Source: Lachnospiraceae bacterium | GTDB taxonomy: Bacteria > Bacillota > Clostridia > Lachnospirales > Lachnospiraceae | Direction: 5' to 3' | Assembly: GCA_017940415.1 (NCBI GenBank) | Contig: JAGAYR010000042.1 | Span: forward strand, 1 to 64,000 | Length of the DNA: 64,000 nt | Shown here: one piece after another, positions 1 to 11,900 of the stretch | How positions within the stretch are numbered: position 1 is the first letter of the stretch | Layout: each line of letters opens with the position of its first letter | The notes under the pieces: model-generated | The model's input: the letters and a program-made list of their open reading frames with translations, nothing else | Databases searched by the model: none | Told to the model about the DNA's origin: nothing | Position numbers and translations under genes: made by a program

Positions 1-250
1 GGCAGTCAACGTGTGCATAGTGTCTGTTCTCGGTCTGATACTCAACGTGAGCGGTAGAGATGGTGATTCCTCTCTCTCTCTCTTCGGGAGCCTTATCGAT
101 GTTGCTGAAATCGGTAGCAGTATTTCCTGAAACTCTCTCTGCAAGAACCTTGGTGATTGCAGCGGTCAGAGTGGTCTTACCATGGTCAACGTGGCCGATG
201 GTACCAATGTTACAATGGGGTTTTGTTCTTTCAAACTTTTCTTTAGCCAT
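1..250 (-). CDS. tuf: Elongation factor Tu, N-terminal part (runs off window start)
   Basis: Translation elongation factor Tu delivers aminoacyl-tRNA to the ribosome as a GTP complex. Only the first 83 residues or so are in the window. They begin [12 protein letters not shown] and hold the P-loop [10 protein letters not shown] and the switch I stretch with RGITIS-like sequence (here [15 protein letters not shown]). The ATG at 248-250 is preceded by AGGAGGAAAG at good spacing. It is the last gene of the rpsL-rpsG-fusA-tuf block, 129 bp downstream of fusA. Switch I reads EREREITIS where most EF-Tu proteins have RGITI, which should be checked against the read data. Identity is certain; the 3' part lies outside. 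Confidence 0.97.
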   Translation of the reverse strand, partial: MAKEKFERTKPHCNIGTIGHVDHGKTTLTAAITKVLAERVSGNTATDFSNIDKAPEERERGITISTAHVEYQTENRHYAHVDC

Positions 251-284
251 TTCAACTTTCCTCCTGAAATGAAGTGTTTATACT

Positions 285-310
285 GCGCCGTACGCTTGCG
301 CCTACGGCGC
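285..310 (-). other. Hairpin in the fusA-tuf intergenic region
   Basis: An 8-bp perfect inverted repeat (GCGCCGTA and TACGGCGC, 10-nt loop) lies between the fusA stop and the tuf start. It has no T-run on the minus strand, so it is not a good terminator. A processing site or mRNA-stabilising stem is possible, but this is inference. A related TACGGCGCAGTA string also occurs in the rpsL 5' leader. Confidence 0.4.
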
Positions 311-379
311 CTGATTTTCGTTACACGGCTAACCACTATTATATTAAATGATTATCCGTAATTCAAGCGTTTTAGGGCT

Positions 380-2542
380 TTATTTGTCCTTGCCTGCAAG
401 AACCTTCTCCTGAACATTCTTGGGAACGGGCTCGTACTTTTCGAAGAACATTGAGTAGTTACCACGGCCCTGGGTTCTGGAACGAAGGTCTGTTGAATAT
501 CCGAACATCTCTGCAAGAGGAACGAAAGCTTTTACGAGCTTACCTCCGCCGATGTCTTCCATACCTTCAACACGTCCTCTTCTGGAGTTAAGGTCGCCGA
601 TAACGTCTCCCATGTACTCCTCAGGCATTGTTACCTCAACCTTCATGATGGGCTCAAGGAGAACGGGAGCAGCTTTCTGCATTGCTTCCTTGAATGCCAT
701 TGATCCGGCAATGTGGAATGCCATTTCGGAAGAGTCTACTTCGTGGTAGGATCCGTCGTATACGTTAGCGTGAACGCCGAGTACGGGGAATCCGCCGAGA
801 GTACCTGCCTGCATAGCTTCCTTGATACCGTCTCCGACTGCAGGTACGTACTCCTTAGGAATAGCACCGCCGACGATGGTGGACTCGAAGAGAAGCTGAG
901 GGGGCTCGTTGAGAAGGATGTTAGCCTTGGGATCAAATTCGAAATGGTCACAGTTAGCTTCCATGGGCTCGAACTTAACCTTACAGTGTCCGTACTGACC
1001 ACGTCCGCCGGACTGCTTAGCATACTTCATATCAACGTCGCAAGGCTTGGTGATAGCTTCCTTGTATGCAACCTGAGGTGCACCAACGTTAGCCTCAACC
1101 TTGTACTCACGAAGAAGTCTGTCTACGATAATCTCGAGGTGAAGCTCACCCATACCTGCGATGATGGTCTGGCCGGTCTCGGTGTTGGTATGAGCTCTGA
1201 AAGTAGGATCTTCCTCAGCAAGCTTTGCAAGAGCGTCTGCCATCTTGTCCTGACCTGCTTTGGTCTTGGGCTCGATAGCAAGCTCGATAACGGGCTCGGG
1301 GAACTCCATGGACTCAAGGATGATAGGATGCTGCTCATCGCAGATGGTATCACCGGTTGAGGTGGACTTGAAGCCTACTGCAGCAGCGATATCGCCGGAG
1401 AAAACTTCATCGAGCTCGGATCTCTTGTTAGCATGCATCTGAAGGATACGTCCGACTCTCTCTTTCTTACCCTTAGATGAGTTATATACATATGAACCGG
1501 ATTTAAGAGTTCCGGAATAAACTCTGAAGAACGCAAGTCTTCCTACGAAGGGATCGGAAATGATCTTGAATGCAAGAGCTGAGAAAGGCTCATCATCGGA
1601 TGACTTTCTGGAAAGCTCATTTCCTTCTTCGTCGGTACCGGTAGCGTCAGCAATATCGGTAGGAGCGGGCATGAAGTCGATGACTGCGTCGAGGAGCTTC
1701 TGAATACCCTTGTTCTGGTGAGCGGATCCGCAACATACGGGAACACCGGTGTTCTCGATGGTAGCCTTACGAAGTGCTGCCTTCATCTCAGGGATGGTAG
1801 GCTCTTCACCTTCGAGGTACTTCATCATGAGATCGTCGTCGAACTCACAGATCTGCTCAACGAGCTTGGTGTGCCACTCATCAGCCTCAGCCTGCATATC
1901 CTCGGGGATATCGGTGATGGAGATGTCCTCACCCTTGCTGTCGTTATAGATATAAGCCTTCATCTCGAAGAGGTCGATGATTCCCTTGAAGTAATCTTCC
2001 TTACCGATGGGGAGCTCGATAACAACGGGGTTCTTGCCCAGCTTGGTACGGATCTCCTTAACGGTGTTCATGAAGTTTGCTCCGAGGATGTCCATCTTGT
2101 TGACAAAAGCCATTCTCGGTACGTGATAGGTGTCAGCCTGTCTCCATACGTTCTCGGACTGGGGCTCAACACCGCCCTTTGCGTCAAATACACCAACTGC
2201 TCCGTCGAGGACTCTGAGTGATCTCTCAACCTCTACGGTGAAGTCAACGTGACCCGGGGTATCAATGATGTTGATACGATGCTCAAGGGCACCGGGCTGG
2301 GTCTTGCAGTTCTCCTGATGAGTCCAGTGACAGGTGGTAGCTGCGGAGGTAATGGTTATACCTCTCTCCTGCTCCTGCTCCATGTAGTCCATGGTAGCGG
2401 TTCCTTCATAAGTCTCACCGATCTTGTAGTTAACGCCGGTATAATAAAGAATTCTCTCGGTAAGAGTAGTCTTACCTGCATCGATATGCGCCATGATACC
2501 GATGTTTCTTGTTCTCTCGAGGGGATATTGTCTCTCTGCCAT
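380..2542 (-). CDS. fusA: Elongation factor G
   Basis: EF-G is the ribosomal translocase GTPase, cytosolic. The 720-residue protein shows the P-loop [10 protein letters not shown] near residue 18, DTPGHVDF, and the NKMD guanine-specificity motif. Domains II to V follow, with [14 protein letters not shown] in domain V. It is slightly longer than the usual 690-705 residues because of short insertions, one before [11 protein letters not shown] (around residues 53-64) and one of about 15 residues before [14 protein letters not shown] in domain IV. The ATG has an AAGGAGGGAATATAA leader. It lies 13 bp after rpsG and 129 bp before tuf, as in the classical str operon. Long open frames on the other strand here are codon-bias shadows. 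Confidence 0.98.
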   Translation of the reverse strand: MAERQYPLERTRNIGIMAHIDAGKTTLTERILYYTGVNYKIGETYEGTATMDYMEQEQERGITITSAATTCHWTHQENCKTQPGALEHRINIIDTPGHVDFTVEVERSLRVLDGAVGVFDAKGGVEPQSENVWRQADTYHVPRMAFVNKMDILGANFMNTVKEIRTKLGKNPVVIELPIGKEDYFKGIIDLFEMKAYIYNDSKGEDISITDIPEDMQAEADEWHTKLVEQICEFDDDLMMKYLEGEEPTIPEMKAALRKATIENTGVPVCCGSAHQNKGIQKLLDAVIDFMPAPTDIADATGTDEEGNELSRKSSDDEPFSALAFKIISDPFVGRLAFFRVYSGTLKSGSYVYNSSKGKKERVGRILQMHANKRSELDEVFSGDIAAAVGFKSTSTGDTICDEQHPIILESMEFPEPVIELAIEPKTKAGQDKMADALAKLAEEDPTFRAHTNTETGQTIIAGMGELHLEIIVDRLLREYKVEANVGAPQVAYKEAITKPCDVDMKYAKQSGGRGQYGHCKVKFEPMEANCDHFEFDPKANILLNEPPQLLFESTIVGGAIPKEYVPAVGDGIKEAMQAGTLGGFPVLGVHANVYDGSYHEVDSSEMAFHIAGSMAFKEAMQKAAPVLLEPIMKVEVTMPEEYMGDVIGDLNSRRGRVEGMEDIGGGKLVKAFVPLAEMFGYSTDLRSRTQGRGNYSMFFEKYEPVPKNVQEKVLAGKDK

Positions 2543-2555
2543 TTATATTCCCTCC

Positions 2556-3026
2556 TTAAAAACGATAATGCGCAAACGCCTTGTTTGCCTCGGCCATCTT
2601 GTGCATATCTTCCTTACGCTTTACAGCACCTCCGGTATTGTTTGAAGCATCGAGGATCTCGTTAGCGAGTCTCTCGACCATGGTCTTCTCTCCACGCTTG
2701 CGAGCAAACATGGTAAGCCATCTTAAGCCGAGGGTCTGTCTTCTCTCGGGCTTAACTTCAAGAGGAACCTGGTAGGTTGCTCCGCCGACTCTTCTAGCCT
2801 TACACTCCAAAGTAGGCATGATGTTGTTCATAGCTGCCTGGAATACTTCAAGTGCGGGCTTGCCGGACTTTTCTTCAACTTCTGCAAATGCTCCGTAAAC
2901 GATCTTCTGGGCTACGCCCTTTTTACCGTCGATCATGACATTGTTTACAAGCTTGGTAACAATCTTGTCATTGTACAAAGGATCTGCAAGAACGTCTCTT
3001 TTTGCAATATGTCCTTTTCTTGGCAC
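2556..3026 (-). CDS. rpsG: 30S ribosomal protein S7
   Basis: S7 nucleates assembly of the 3' domain of 16S rRNA. The 156-residue product starts [13 protein letters not shown] and keeps the family's [11 protein letters not shown] and AYQVP-like (here TYQVPLEV) blocks and the WL..ARKR..K.M..RLA.E stretch. The start codon is GTG at 3024-3026, supported by a strong AAGGAGGGAAG ribosome site. It sits between rpsL and fusA as expected. The 173-bp gap to rpsL contains a small palindrome (ATCTTT/AAAGAT, 3111-3127) that may be part of a translational control leader, since S7 is the usual str operon repressor; that link is inference. Confidence 0.98.
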   Translation of the reverse strand: MPRKGHIAKRDVLADPLYNDKIVTKLVNNVMIDGKKGVAQKIVYGAFAEVEEKSGKPALEVFQAAMNNIMPTLECKARRVGGATYQVPLEVKPERRQTLGLRWLTMFARKRGEKTMVERLANEILDASNNTGGAVKRKEDMHKMAEANKAFAHYRF

Positions 3027-3199
3027 GTTACTTCCCTCCTTAACAAATTAAGTTAACTCATCGGTACTCACATGTGTTTCCCCAAGTGTTCGTGCGGACG
3101 TTTGGTTCGTATCTTTATATAAAAGATGAACTACTTACATTCCAACACTAATTCTCAGTTACGTTTTTGTATTTACCGAAAACCCGGCCTCATAAGAAA

Positions 3200-3622
3200 T
3201 TATTTCTTATCAGCCTTAGGTCTCTTGGCACCGTACTTGGAACGGGCCTGTCTGCGGTTTGCCACGCCTGCGGTATCAAGGGTTCCACGGATGATGTGAT
3301 ATCTGGTACCGGGAAGATCCTTAACACGTCCGCCACGGATAAGCACTACAGAGTGCTCCTGGAGATTATGTCCTTCACCGGGAATGTAGCTGGTAACTTC
3401 AATTCCGTTGGAGAGACGTACTCTCGCGATCTTACGAAGTGCGGAGTTAGGCTTCTTAGGGGTTGCAGTCTTAACAGCGGTACATACGCCACGCTTCTGG
3501 GGAGATGAGTTCTCAACAGCCTTCTTGTGAAGAGAGTTGAAGCTTCTCTGAAGAGCGGGAGCGGTAGACTTCTTAACGCTGGTCTGACGGCCCTTTCTTA
3601 CTAACTGGTTAAATGTGGGCAT
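3200..3622 (-). CDS. rpsL: 30S ribosomal protein S12
   Basis: S12 sits in the decoding centre and is the classical streptomycin-resistance protein. The 140-residue product has the invariant [11 protein letters not shown] and the [13 protein letters not shown] loop, with wild-type lysines at the two sites where resistance mutations usually arise. The frame is open upstream, but the start is placed at 3622 ([12 protein letters not shown]) because GGAAAGGTG lies just before it and homologues start there. It is the first gene of the rpsL-rpsG-fusA-tuf unit and has its own promoter about 90 bp upstream. Confidence 0.98.
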   Translation of the reverse strand: MPTFNQLVRKGRQTSVKKSTAPALQRSFNSLHKKAVENSSPQKRGVCTAVKTATPKKPNSALRKIARVRLSNGIEVTSYIPGEGHNLQEHSVVLIRGGRVKDLPGTRYHIIRGTLDTAGVANRRQARSKYGAKRPKADKK

Positions 3623-3712
3623 TTCGTTCACCTTTCCTTTCTTAATATTTACGTTTATCAAAGGTTACTGCGCCGTAAGGGCATAGTAAGTCCTTTGTAC
3701 GCACGCTAAAAT

Positions 3713-3741
3713 AGTATATGTGCTTGTAAAGCCTTTGTCAA
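3713..3741 (-). promoter_or_regulatory. Sigma-A-type promoter for rpsL
   Basis: On the minus strand a perfect TTGACA (3736-3741) is followed 17 bp later by TATACT (3713-3718). The position, about 90 bp upstream of rpsL, fits a promoter for rpsL-rpsG-fusA-tuf that is independent of rpoBC. It lies back to back with the promoter of the divergent gene, with only 16 bp between the two -35 boxes. Confidence 0.85.
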
Positions 3742-3757
3742 ACATTATTTTCGCGAA

Positions 3758-3786
3758 TTGATAACAGGTACTATATATGGTATAAT
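3758..3786 (+). promoter_or_regulatory. Sigma-A-type promoter for the divergent small membrane protein gene
   Basis: TTGATA (3758-3763) and TATAAT (3781-3786) are separated by exactly 17 bp on the plus strand. The gene at 3833 starts about 45 bp downstream. The -35 box is 16 bp from that of the rpsL promoter, so the two promoters could compete for polymerase. Confidence 0.8.
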
Positions 3787-3832
3787 CTCCTTCGTTGGCT
3801 TAGATATCTAGATCCTGAAAGGAGATCATTTT

Positions 3833-4090
3833 ATGAGTTTATTTGGCGGATTGGTTAATCTGATCGTTTCTCTCGTAGTAGGCGGTTTATGCGGATTCCT
3901 CGCAGGCATCATCATGAAGAGCAAGAACGGAATCCTTGTAAACATCATTCTCGGTATCGTAGGAGGAGCGGTTGCAGGCGCTCTTTTCGGAGTTATCGGT
4001 ATCAGTTTCGGAGGTCCCATCGGTTCGATCATCTGCGGAACCGTCGGTGCTTGTCTCCTTATATTCCTTTACAGACTCATCAAGAGATAA
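3833..4090 (+). CDS. GlsB/YeaQ/YmgE-like small membrane protein
   Basis: This 85-residue protein is very hydrophobic, with three Gly-rich helices (about residues 5-26, 31-55 and 57-80) and a C-terminal RLIKR. The pattern GLxxGFLAG near the start and GIVGGAVAGALFG in the middle matches the transglycosylase-associated/GlsB family, which is linked to stress responses but has no known reaction. A good AAAGGAGATC ribosome site precedes the ATG. It is one of only two plus-strand genes in the window, with its own promoter and a strong terminator, and it is wedged between rfbD and rpsL. Family assignment is fairly sure; the function is unknown. Confidence 0.85.
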   Translation: MSLFGGLVNLIVSLVVGGLCGFLAGIIMKSKNGILVNIILGIVGGAVAGALFGVIGISFGGPIGSIICGTVGACLLIFLYRLIKR

Positions 4091-4111
4091 TCATCAGCTT
4101 ACGCAAAATAA

Positions 4112-4146
4112 AACGCTTCGCCGTATATGTGCGAAGCGTTTTTTTA
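4112..4146. terminator. Bidirectional Rho-independent terminator
   Basis: A perfect 9-bp stem (AACGCTTCG / CGAAGCGTT) with an 11-nt loop is followed by T6 on the plus strand and by TTTATTTT on the minus strand. It ends both the plus-strand GlsB-like gene and the minus-strand rfbD gene, which converge on it. Confidence 0.9.
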
Positions 4147-4164
4147 TGCTTTGAAACAACAGGT

Positions 4165-5079
4165 TTATTTCTCTATCTCTTTGAGATATCTTCTGAGCGC
4201 GTCTCTCCAGTCCGGAAGAGGCTCAAATCCGTTCTTTACGAGCTTACTCTTATCAAGTCTCGAGTTAAAAGGTCTTGCCGCCTTGCTGAGGCCGTATTCG
4301 GCCGTGGTGACCCTCTTGATAACCGTGTTCTTGCCGGCTTCCTGCATAATCGCTTCCGCAAAATCAGCCCATGAGATATATCCGCCTTCGTTGGTGGCAT
4401 GATATGTTCCGTATTTGTCCGTAAGTATCATGTCCACAAGAAGTCTGGAAAGATCATATGTGTATGTGGGCGTTCCAATCTGGTCACATACAACCGAAAG
4501 TTCATCATGGGTCTCTGAAAGTCTGAGCATGGTGGCAATGAAATTCTTGCCGTTAAGTCCGAATACCCATGCGATACGTACTATAAAATATTTCTCCAGC
4601 TTTTCTCTTACCGCAAGCTCTCCGCCCAGTTTGGACTTGCCGTATACGGAAAGAGGAGCATAGTCGGTGCAATCGGGATCCCAGGGAGTTTCGCCCTGTC
4701 CGTCAAATACATAATCGGTGCTGAGGTATAACATCTTGGCACCGGTCTTTGCACATGCATCCGCAATGTTTGCGGTTCCCTTTACATTAACTGCTTCAAC
4801 GATATCCTTCTTATCTTCGTCCTCTGCAGCATCGACGGCTGTCCATGCAGCGCAGTGAATTACAGCATCAGGTGCATAATCTCCTACGACCTTAAGTACG
4901 GCATCAGCATCGGTAATATCAAGTGATACATAAGGAGCGGTAGTTGCCGCGCTTCCGTCCTGTACACCACTGTATGCAGGCTGGATGTCGGATCCCATAC
5001 ACTCTATATTTCTCTTTGAAAGTTCATTTATCAGATCGTGGCCCAGCTGTCCGCTTGCGCCTGTTACAAATACTTTCAT
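4165..5079 (-). CDS. rfbD: dTDP-4-dehydrorhamnose reductase (RmlD)
   Basis: This enzyme makes the last step of dTDP-L-rhamnose synthesis, an NAD(P)H-dependent reduction of the 4-keto sugar. The 304-residue protein is a short-chain dehydrogenase/reductase of the extended type: GASGQLGHD binds the cofactor at residues 7-15, STDYVFDG carries the Ser/Thr of the active site, and YGKSK is the YxxxK catalytic pair. No other rhamnose gene (rfbA, B, C) is in the window, so it stands alone downstream of rpoC. The gap to rpoC is 123 bp with a long hairpin, so it probably has its own promoter, though none is clear. Confidence 0.92.
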   Translation of the reverse strand: MKVFVTGASGQLGHDLINELSKRNIECMGSDIQPAYSGVQDGSAATTAPYVSLDITDADAVLKVVGDYAPDAVIHCAAWTAVDAAEDEDKKDIVEAVNVKGTANIADACAKTGAKMLYLSTDYVFDGQGETPWDPDCTDYAPLSVYGKSKLGGELAVREKLEKYFIVRIAWVFGLNGKNFIATMLRLSETHDELSVVCDQIGTPTYTYDLSRLLVDMILTDKYGTYHATNEGGYISWADFAEAIMQEAGKNTVIKRVTTAEYGLSKAARPFNSRLDKSKLVKNGFEPLPDWRDALRRYLKEIEK

Positions 5080-5146
5080 CGCGTTCTCCCGAATAGTTAT
5101 TTGTCTGAGACTTATATATTATATAAAAAATCTTCCGTAAATGCAC

Positions 5147-5180
5147 GTTCCCGGCGCAGGTTTTTACCTGTGCCGGGAAC
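5147..5180 (-). terminator. Hairpin after rpoC
   Basis: A 14-bp stem (GTTCCCGGCGCAGG against CCTGTGCCGGGAAC, one G-T pair) with a 6-nt loop lies 23 bp past the rpoC stop. The minus strand lacks a uniform T-run straight after it (GTGCATTTACGG), so it may be a processing or RNA-stability hairpin instead of an efficient terminator. Confidence 0.6.
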
Positions 5181-5202
5181 GATTGGTTTAATTATTTTCA
5201 GA

Positions 5203-8200
5203 TCATTCTGCGTCAGTGTCCTGGGCAGCCTCTGCCTCAGCATGAGCGCTTTCGAATACTTCTTCTGCGTTCTGAGCTTCGTTAACGGAGTTCTTGTTGT
5301 TAAGATCGGTCGAAAGAGAAATGGTTCTGTATCTCTTAAGTCCGGTACCTGCAGGAATGAGCTTACCGATGATGACGTTCTCCTTAAGTCCGATAAGAGG
5401 ATCGGTCTTTCCTTTGATTGCTGCATCGGTGAGAACCTTGGTGGTCTCCTGGAATGATGCTGCAGACATGAAGGAATCGGTTGCAAGTGCTGCCTTGGTA
5501 ATACCGAGGATGATGGGAGTAGCTTCGATCTGCTTCTTACCCTCTGCTGCAAGCTGCTCGTTGATCTCATCAAAGTCGAGCTTGTCGATCTGGGTTCCAG
5601 CAAGAAGCTCGGTGTCTCCGGGATCATCGATGCGGACCTTGCGGAGCATCTGACGAACGAGGACTTCGATATGCTTATCTGCGATATCAACACCCTGCAG
5701 ACGGTATACTCTCTGTACCTCTTTGAGGAGGTAATCCTGTACGGATCTGATTCCCTTGATCTTGAGAAGATCGTGGGGATCGATACTACCTTCGGTAAGA
5801 TAATCACCGGCCTCAACGTGCTGGCCCTCTTCTACCTTAAGGCTTGAACCGAACTTGGCAAGATAATCTCTCTTCTCGCCGGTCTCGGTATTTTCAACGT
5901 AGATCTTTCTGGATCTCTTAATATCTTCAATCTTGGTGATAACACCGTCGATCTCGGAGATGATCGCAAGTCCCTTGGGCTTTCTTGCTTCGAAGAGCTC
6001 TTCGACTCTGGGAAGACCCTGTGTAATATCGCTACCTGCGACACCACCGGTGTGGAATGTTCTCATGGTAAGCTGTGTACCGGGCTCACCGATGGACTGT
6101 GCAGCGATGATACCTACTGCCTCACCGATCTGAACCTTCTCGCCGGTTGCCATGTTAGCGCCGTAGCACTTAGCACAGATACCGTTCTTGCAACGGCAGG
6201 TGAGAATGGTACGGATTCTTACCTTATCGAGGGGCTTTCCGTCTCCGCCTACGCCGCTCTCCATGATCTTCTCTGCTCTTGCGGGGGTGATCATGTGGTT
6301 AGCCTTAACAATGATGTTGCCATCCTTGTCCTTGATATCAACGCAGGTGGTACGTCCTACAAGTCTGTCCTTAAGCTTCTCGATGGTTTCTTTTCCATCC
6401 ATGAATGCTTTAACACTCATTCCGGGGATCTCGGCTCTGCCTACAGAGCAATCCTCCTGCTGAATGACAAGCTGCTGTGATACGTCAACCATTCGTCTGG
6501 TGAGGTATCCGGAGTCAGCGGTACGAAGTGCGGTATCGGAGAGACCTTTACGAGCACCGTGTGCTGACATGAAGTATTCCAGAACGTCAAGTCCTTCACG
6601 GAAGTTTGACTTAATGGGAAGCTCAATGGTGTGTCCTGATGTATCAGCCATGAGTCCACGCATTCCGGCAAGCTGCTTGATCTGCTGATTGGAACCACGG
6701 GCTCCGGAGTCAGCCATCATGTAGATGTTGTTGTATTTATCAAGTCCCTTGAGAAGTGCATTGGTCAGCTCTTTATCGGTCTTGTTCCAGACTTCGATAA
6801 CTGATCTGTATCTCTCGGGCTCGGTGATAAGTCCGCGGTGATAGTTGAGAGCAAGCTTATCAACGGTCTCCTGAGCCTTAGCAAGAAGCTCGGTCTTCTC
6901 AGCGGGAACGGTCATATCCGAAATGGATACGGTCATAGCCGCTCTGGTGGAGAACTTATATCCGATGGCCTTAACATCGTCAAGAACCTCAGCGGTCTTG
7001 AAGATTCCGTGTGTGTTAATAACCTTTTCAAGGATCTGCTTAAGCTGCTTCTTTCCTACGAGGAAATCAATCTCGGGCTTAAGGAAATCTTCGGGATTGG
7101 TTCTGTCAACATAACCAAGATCCTGAGGAAGGATCTCGTTGAAGAAGAGTCTTCCGAGAGTGGTCTCAACCATTCCACAGACTTCCTCACCCTTAGAATT
7201 CTTCTTGGTTATTCTTACATTAATCCTGCTGTGGAGAGTAATGATTCCGTTCTCGTAAGCAAGGATTGCTTCGTTCATATCCTTGTATGAATTGCCTTCT
7301 CCCTTCTCACCGGGTCTTTCCTGAGTCAGGTAATAAATACCAAGGACCATATCCTGTGAAGGAACGGCAACGGGGCCGCCGTCCGAAGGCTTAAGAAGGT
7401 TGTTGGGAGAGAGCAGTAAGAATCTGCACTCTGCCTGAGCCTCTGCGGAGAGAGGAAGGTGTACTGCCATCTGGTCTCCGTCGAAGTCTGCGTTGAACGC
7501 GGTACATACGAGGGGATGAAGCTTAATAGCCTTACCTTCTACGAGAATGGGCTCAAATGCCTGAATTCCGAGTCTGTGAAGGGTAGGAGCACGGTTGAGC
7601 ATAACGGGATGCTCTCTGATGACGTCCTCAAGAACGTCCCATACCTTGTCGTCCCAACGCTCGACAAGCTTCTTGGCATTTTTGATATTCTGGCTTATTC
7701 CACGGCCTACAAGCTCTTTCATAACGAAGGGCTTGAAGAGCTCAAGTGCCATCTCCTTGGGAAGACCGCACTGGTAAATCTTGAGTTCGGGTCCTACGAC
7801 GATAACGGAACGTCCTGAATAGTCAACACGCTTTCCGAGAAGGTTCTGACGGAAACGTCCTGCCTTACCCTTGAGCATATCGGAAAGAGACTTAAGGGGT
7901 CTGTTTCCGGGGCCGGTTACGGGGCGTCCTCTTCTGCCGTTATCGATAAGGGCATCAACTGCCTCCTGGAGCATTCTCTTCTCGTTTCTGACAATGATGT
8001 CAGGTGCGCCGAGCTCGATGAGTCTCTTGAGACGGTTGTTTCTGTTGATGATACGACGATACAGATCGTTGAGATCTGAGGTTGCAAATCTTCCGCCGTC
8101 GAGCTGAACCATTGCACGGAGTTCAGGGGGAATAACGGGAAGTGCATCCATGATCATCCACTCGGGCTTGTTGCCTGACTCACAGAAAGCTTCGACAACT

Positions 8201-8853
8201 TCGAGTCTCTTGATGATATGAGCACGCTTCTGTCCGCTGGACTCGGCAAGATCTGCTCTTAAAGTGGTTCTCTCCTCTTCGAGGTTAACCTCGGCAAGGA
8301 GCTCTTTAACTGCCTCTGCACCCATTCCGACGCGGAAGTTCTGACCGAACTCCTCTCTTGCGTCCTGATACTCCTTCTCGGAAAGAAGCTGCTTCTTCTC
8401 GAGGGTGGTCTCACCGGGATCGAGGACAATATATGATGCAAAATATATAACTTTCTCAAGCTGTCTGGGTGACATGTCAAGGATAAGTCCCATACGGCTG
8501 GGAATACCCTTGAAATACCAGATGTGAGATACGGGAGCTGCAAGTTCGATATGACCCATGCGCTCACGTCTTACGCTTGACTTAGTAACTTCGACTCCGC
8601 ACTTATCGCAGACGATTCCTTTGAAACGGATCTTCTTGTACTTACCGCAGTGGCACTCCCAGTCCTTGCTGGGTCCGAAGATTCTTTCGCAGAAGAGACC
8701 GTCTCTTTCGGGCTTGAGGGTTCTGTAGTTGATGGTCTCAGGCTTGGTAACTTCGCCGTGTGACCACTCCCTGATCTTCTCGGGAGAAGCAAGTCCGATC
8801 TTGATCGAATCAAATGTTACAGGCTGATATGACTCATTTATTGATTCAGGCAT
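5203..8853 (-). CDS. rpoC: DNA-directed RNA polymerase subunit beta'
   Basis: The catalytic beta' subunit of RNA polymerase, 1216 residues. The Mg2+-binding NADFDGDQM motif is present in the first half, the N-terminal zinc site has CHCGKYKK followed by CDKCG, and the second zinc site has [13 protein letters not shown]. No large insertion is seen, and the length matches clostridial RpoC. The ATG follows AAAGGAGTATCATCAG. It is 58 bp downstream of rpoB and is surely cotranscribed. Downstream, rfbD replaces the usual rpsL neighbour. Confidence 0.99.
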   Translation of the reverse strand: MPESINESYQPVTFDSIKIGLASPEKIREWSHGEVTKPETINYRTLKPERDGLFCERIFGPSKDWECHCGKYKKIRFKGIVCDKCGVEVTKSSVRRERMGHIELAAPVSHIWYFKGIPSRMGLILDMSPRQLEKVIYFASYIVLDPGETTLEKKQLLSEKEYQDAREEFGQNFRVGMGAEAVKELLAEVNLEEERTTLRADLAESSGQKRAHIIKRLEVVEAFCESGNKPEWMIMDALPVIPPELRAMVQLDGGRFATSDLNDLYRRIINRNNRLKRLIELGAPDIIVRNEKRMLQEAVDALIDNGRRGRPVTGPGNRPLKSLSDMLKGKAGRFRQNLLGKRVDYSGRSVIVVGPELKIYQCGLPKEMALELFKPFVMKELVGRGISQNIKNAKKLVERWDDKVWDVLEDVIREHPVMLNRAPTLHRLGIQAFEPILVEGKAIKLHPLVCTAFNADFDGDQMAVHLPLSAEAQAECRFLLLSPNNLLKPSDGGPVAVPSQDMVLGIYYLTQERPGEKGEGNSYKDMNEAILAYENGIITLHSRINVRITKKNSKGEEVCGMVETTLGRLFFNEILPQDLGYVDRTNPEDFLKPEIDFLVGKKQLKQILEKVINTHGIFKTAEVLDDVKAIGYKFSTRAAMTVSISDMTVPAEKTELLAKAQETVDKLALNYHRGLITEPERYRSVIEVWNKTDKELTNALLKGLDKYNNIYMMADSGARGSNQQIKQLAGMRGLMADTSGHTIELPIKSNFREGLDVLEYFMSAHGARKGLSDTALRTADSGYLTRRMVDVSQQLVIQQEDCSVGRAEIPGMSVKAFMDGKETIEKLKDRLVGRTTCVDIKDKDGNIIVKANHMITPARAEKIMESGVGGDGKPLDKVRIRTILTCRCKNGICAKCYGANMATGEKVQIGEAVGIIAAQSIGEPGTQLTMRTFHTGGVAGSDITQGLPRVEELFEARKPKGLAIISEIDGVITKIEDIKRSRKIYVENTETGEKRDYLAKFGSSLKVEEGQHVEAGDYLTEGSIDPHDLLKIKGIRSVQDYLLKEVQRVYRLQGVDIADKHIEVLVRQMLRKVRIDDPGDTELLAGTQIDKLDFDEINEQLAAEGKKQIEATPIILGITKAALATDSFMSAASFQETTKVLTDAAIKGKTDPLIGLKENVIIGKLIPAGTGLKRYRTISLSTDLNNKNSVNEAQNAEEVFESAHAEAEAAQDTDAE

Positions 8854-8911
8854 CTGATGATACTCCTTTTTTAAGCATTGACAGATTTACGGTAACAGCC
8901 GTTTATACGGA

Positions 8912-11900
8912 TCAGATCTCATCGTCCGAAAAATCATCTTCGTCGAATGAATCATCTAAGTCATCAACGGTCTCGAGTTCTTCGTTCTCGTTAAATTCCT
9001 GTGTCTGATATCCGTTAGCTGCAAACTTATCGCCTTCCCTGTCGGAAGTTGAAGTTCTGTCACCTTCCATTACAGAGCGATAATCGGTCTCGCCGTAGTC
9101 AACGTTCTCTTTGAGTTCAACCTCGCTTCCGTTCTCATCAAGAACCTTCATATCGAGTCCGAGTGACTGGAGCTCCTTGAGAAGGACTTTGAATGATTCG
9201 GGAATACCTGCAGCAGGTACGTTCTGGCCTTTGATGATGGCTTCGTAAGTCTTAACACGTCCGAGAATATCGTCGGACTTGACTGTCAGGATCTCCTGGA
9301 GAGTATAGGATGCACCGTATGCCTCCAGAGCCCAAACTTCCATTTCTCCGAAACGCTGTCCGCCGAACTGTGCCTTACCGCCGAGAGGCTGCTGAGTAAC
9401 AAGGCTGTACGGGCCGGTTGAACGAGCGTGGATCTTATCATCAACCAGATGGTGAAGCTTAAGGTAATGCATGTGTCCGATGGTTACGGGGCCGTCGAAG
9501 TACTCACCGGTACGTCCGTCACGGAGACGAACCTTACCGTCCGCATTGATGGGAACTCCTTCCCAAAGCTTACGGTGATCTCTGTGCTCGGAGAGATAGT
9601 CGTATACGCCCTTGTCGAGATCGGCCTTGTGGAGTGATGAGAAATCACCCTTTCCGTTCTCTACCCATGTAGCGTACTTCTTGCCGTACTTATCGGGATC
9701 TTCACACTTCTTCTCCCAATCCTTAACTTCTTTCTCATCGAAAGGAAGATTTACATAGTCATTGGCGAGCTTAAGAGTAGCGGTGATATCGGCCTCGGTA
9801 GCTCCGTCGAAAATAGGAGTTGCAACATTGAATCCGAGTGCCTTCGCTGCAAGGGACAGATGAATCTCAAGGACCTGTCCGATGTTCATACGGGAAGGAA
9901 CGCCCAGAGGATTGAGTACGATATCAAGAGGTCTTCCGTTGGGAAGGAAAGGCATATCCTCTACGGGAAGAACGCGGGAAACGACACCCTTGTTTCCGTG
10001 ACGACCTGCCATCTTATCACCGACGGAGATCTTTCTCTTCTGTGCAATATAAACTCTAACCGACATATTTACTCCGGGTGAAAGCTCATCGCTGTTCTCC
10101 TTGGTAAATACCTTGGTATCGATAACTGTTCCGTATTCTCCGTGAGGAACCTTAAGGGAAGTATCTCTTACTTCTCTTGCCTTCTCACCGAAGATTGCGC
10201 GGAGGAGTCTCTCCTCTGCGGTAAGCTCGGTTTCTCCCTTGGGAGTAACACGTCCTACAAGAATGTCACCCGCTCTTACCTGAGCACCGATACGGATGAT
10301 TCCGCGCTCGTCGAGATCCTTGAGAGCTTCCTCACCGACACCGTGAACGTCACGGGTGATCTCTTCGGGTCCGAGTTTGGTGTCACGAGCTTCTGCTTCA
10401 TACTCCTCGATATGGATGGAAGTATATACATCTTCACGAACAAGACGCTCTGAGATGAGAACAGCGTCCTCGTAGTTGTAGCCTTCCCAGGTCATGAATC
10501 CGATAAGAGGATTCTTACCGAGTCCGAGTTCTCCGTGATAAGTGGAAGGACCGTCGGCAATAACTTCGCCCTTGAAGATCTTCTCACCCTTATCAACGAT
10601 GGGTCTCTGGTTGTAGCAGTTGCCCTGGTTGGAACGTGCAAACTTGCTTACTTTATATTCAACGTCGGTTCCGTCATCGTTCTTAACTTTGATGACAGTG
10701 GAATCAACATATGTAACGGTTCCGTTCTCTTTAGCGACTACGCAGACACCGGAGTCTACTGCGGTCTTAACTTCCATGCCGGTTCCTACTGCGGGAGCAT
10801 CGGTGGTCATGAGAGGCACTGCCTGTCTCTGCATGTTCGATCCCATCAGCGCACGGTTAGCGTCGTCGTTCTGAAGGAAAGGAATAAGTGCGGTAGCAAC
10901 AGAGAAGACCATCTTAGGCGAAACGTCCATGTAATCGAAACGTGCCTTGGGATATTCCTGAGTCTCATCTCTGTGACGACCGGAAACGTACTTCTTAACG
11001 AAGTGGCCTTCCTCGTCAAGCTGCTCGTTAGCCTGGGCAACATAGTAGTTGTCCTCTTCGTCTGCAGTCATATATACAACGGTATCGGTAACCTTGGGAT
11101 TCTCGGGATCGGTCTTGTCAACCTTTCTGTAAGGAGCCTCAACGAATCCGTACTCGTTGATACGTGCATAGCTTGCAAGGGAGTTGATGAGTCCGATGTT
11201 GGGACCTTCGGGGGTCTCAATGGGACACATTCTTCCGTAGTGTGAATAATGTACGTCTCGAACTTCGAATCCTGCACGATCTCTTGAAAGACCGCCGGGG
11301 CCGAGTGCAGAAAGACGTCTCTTGTGAGTAAGCTCACCGAGAGGGTTATTCTGGTCCATGAACTGAGACAGCTGTGAAGATCCGAAGAACTCCTTAACTG
11401 CTGCGGTTACGGGCTTGATATTGATAAGGCTCTGAGGAGTAACATCCTCAGCGTCATGTGTGCTCATTCTCTCTCTTACCACACGCTCAAGTCTGGAGAG
11501 ACCGATACGATACTGGTTCTGGAGAAGTTCACCTACGGCTCTGATACGACGGTTTCCGAGATGGTCGATATCATCATCGTGTCCAATGCCGTACTCAAGG
11601 TGCATGTTGTAGTTGATGGATGCGAAGATATCATCCTTGGTGATGTGCTTGGGAACAAGTCTCTGAACATTGCCTCTGATAGCACGAGAAAGCTCCTCGG
11701 GATCATCTCCGTAAGTATCGAGAATCTCTCTGAGGACAGGATAATATACTCTCTCCTTGATTCCGAAATCCTTGGGATTGCAATCAACGAAGTGAGACAG
11801 ATCAACCATCATGTTGGAGAGAACTCTCTCGTTCTTCTCCTCGGTCTGGATAACAACATACTCAACAGCGGAATCCTGAATGGTATCTGCAAGTTCTGCG

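Noticed and set aside
10535-11245. A 236-codon open frame antisense to rpoB (and similar ones over fusA at 713-1360)
   Set aside because: They mirror strongly biased codons of rpoB/fusA on the other strand, with no ribosome site, promoter or protein motif.
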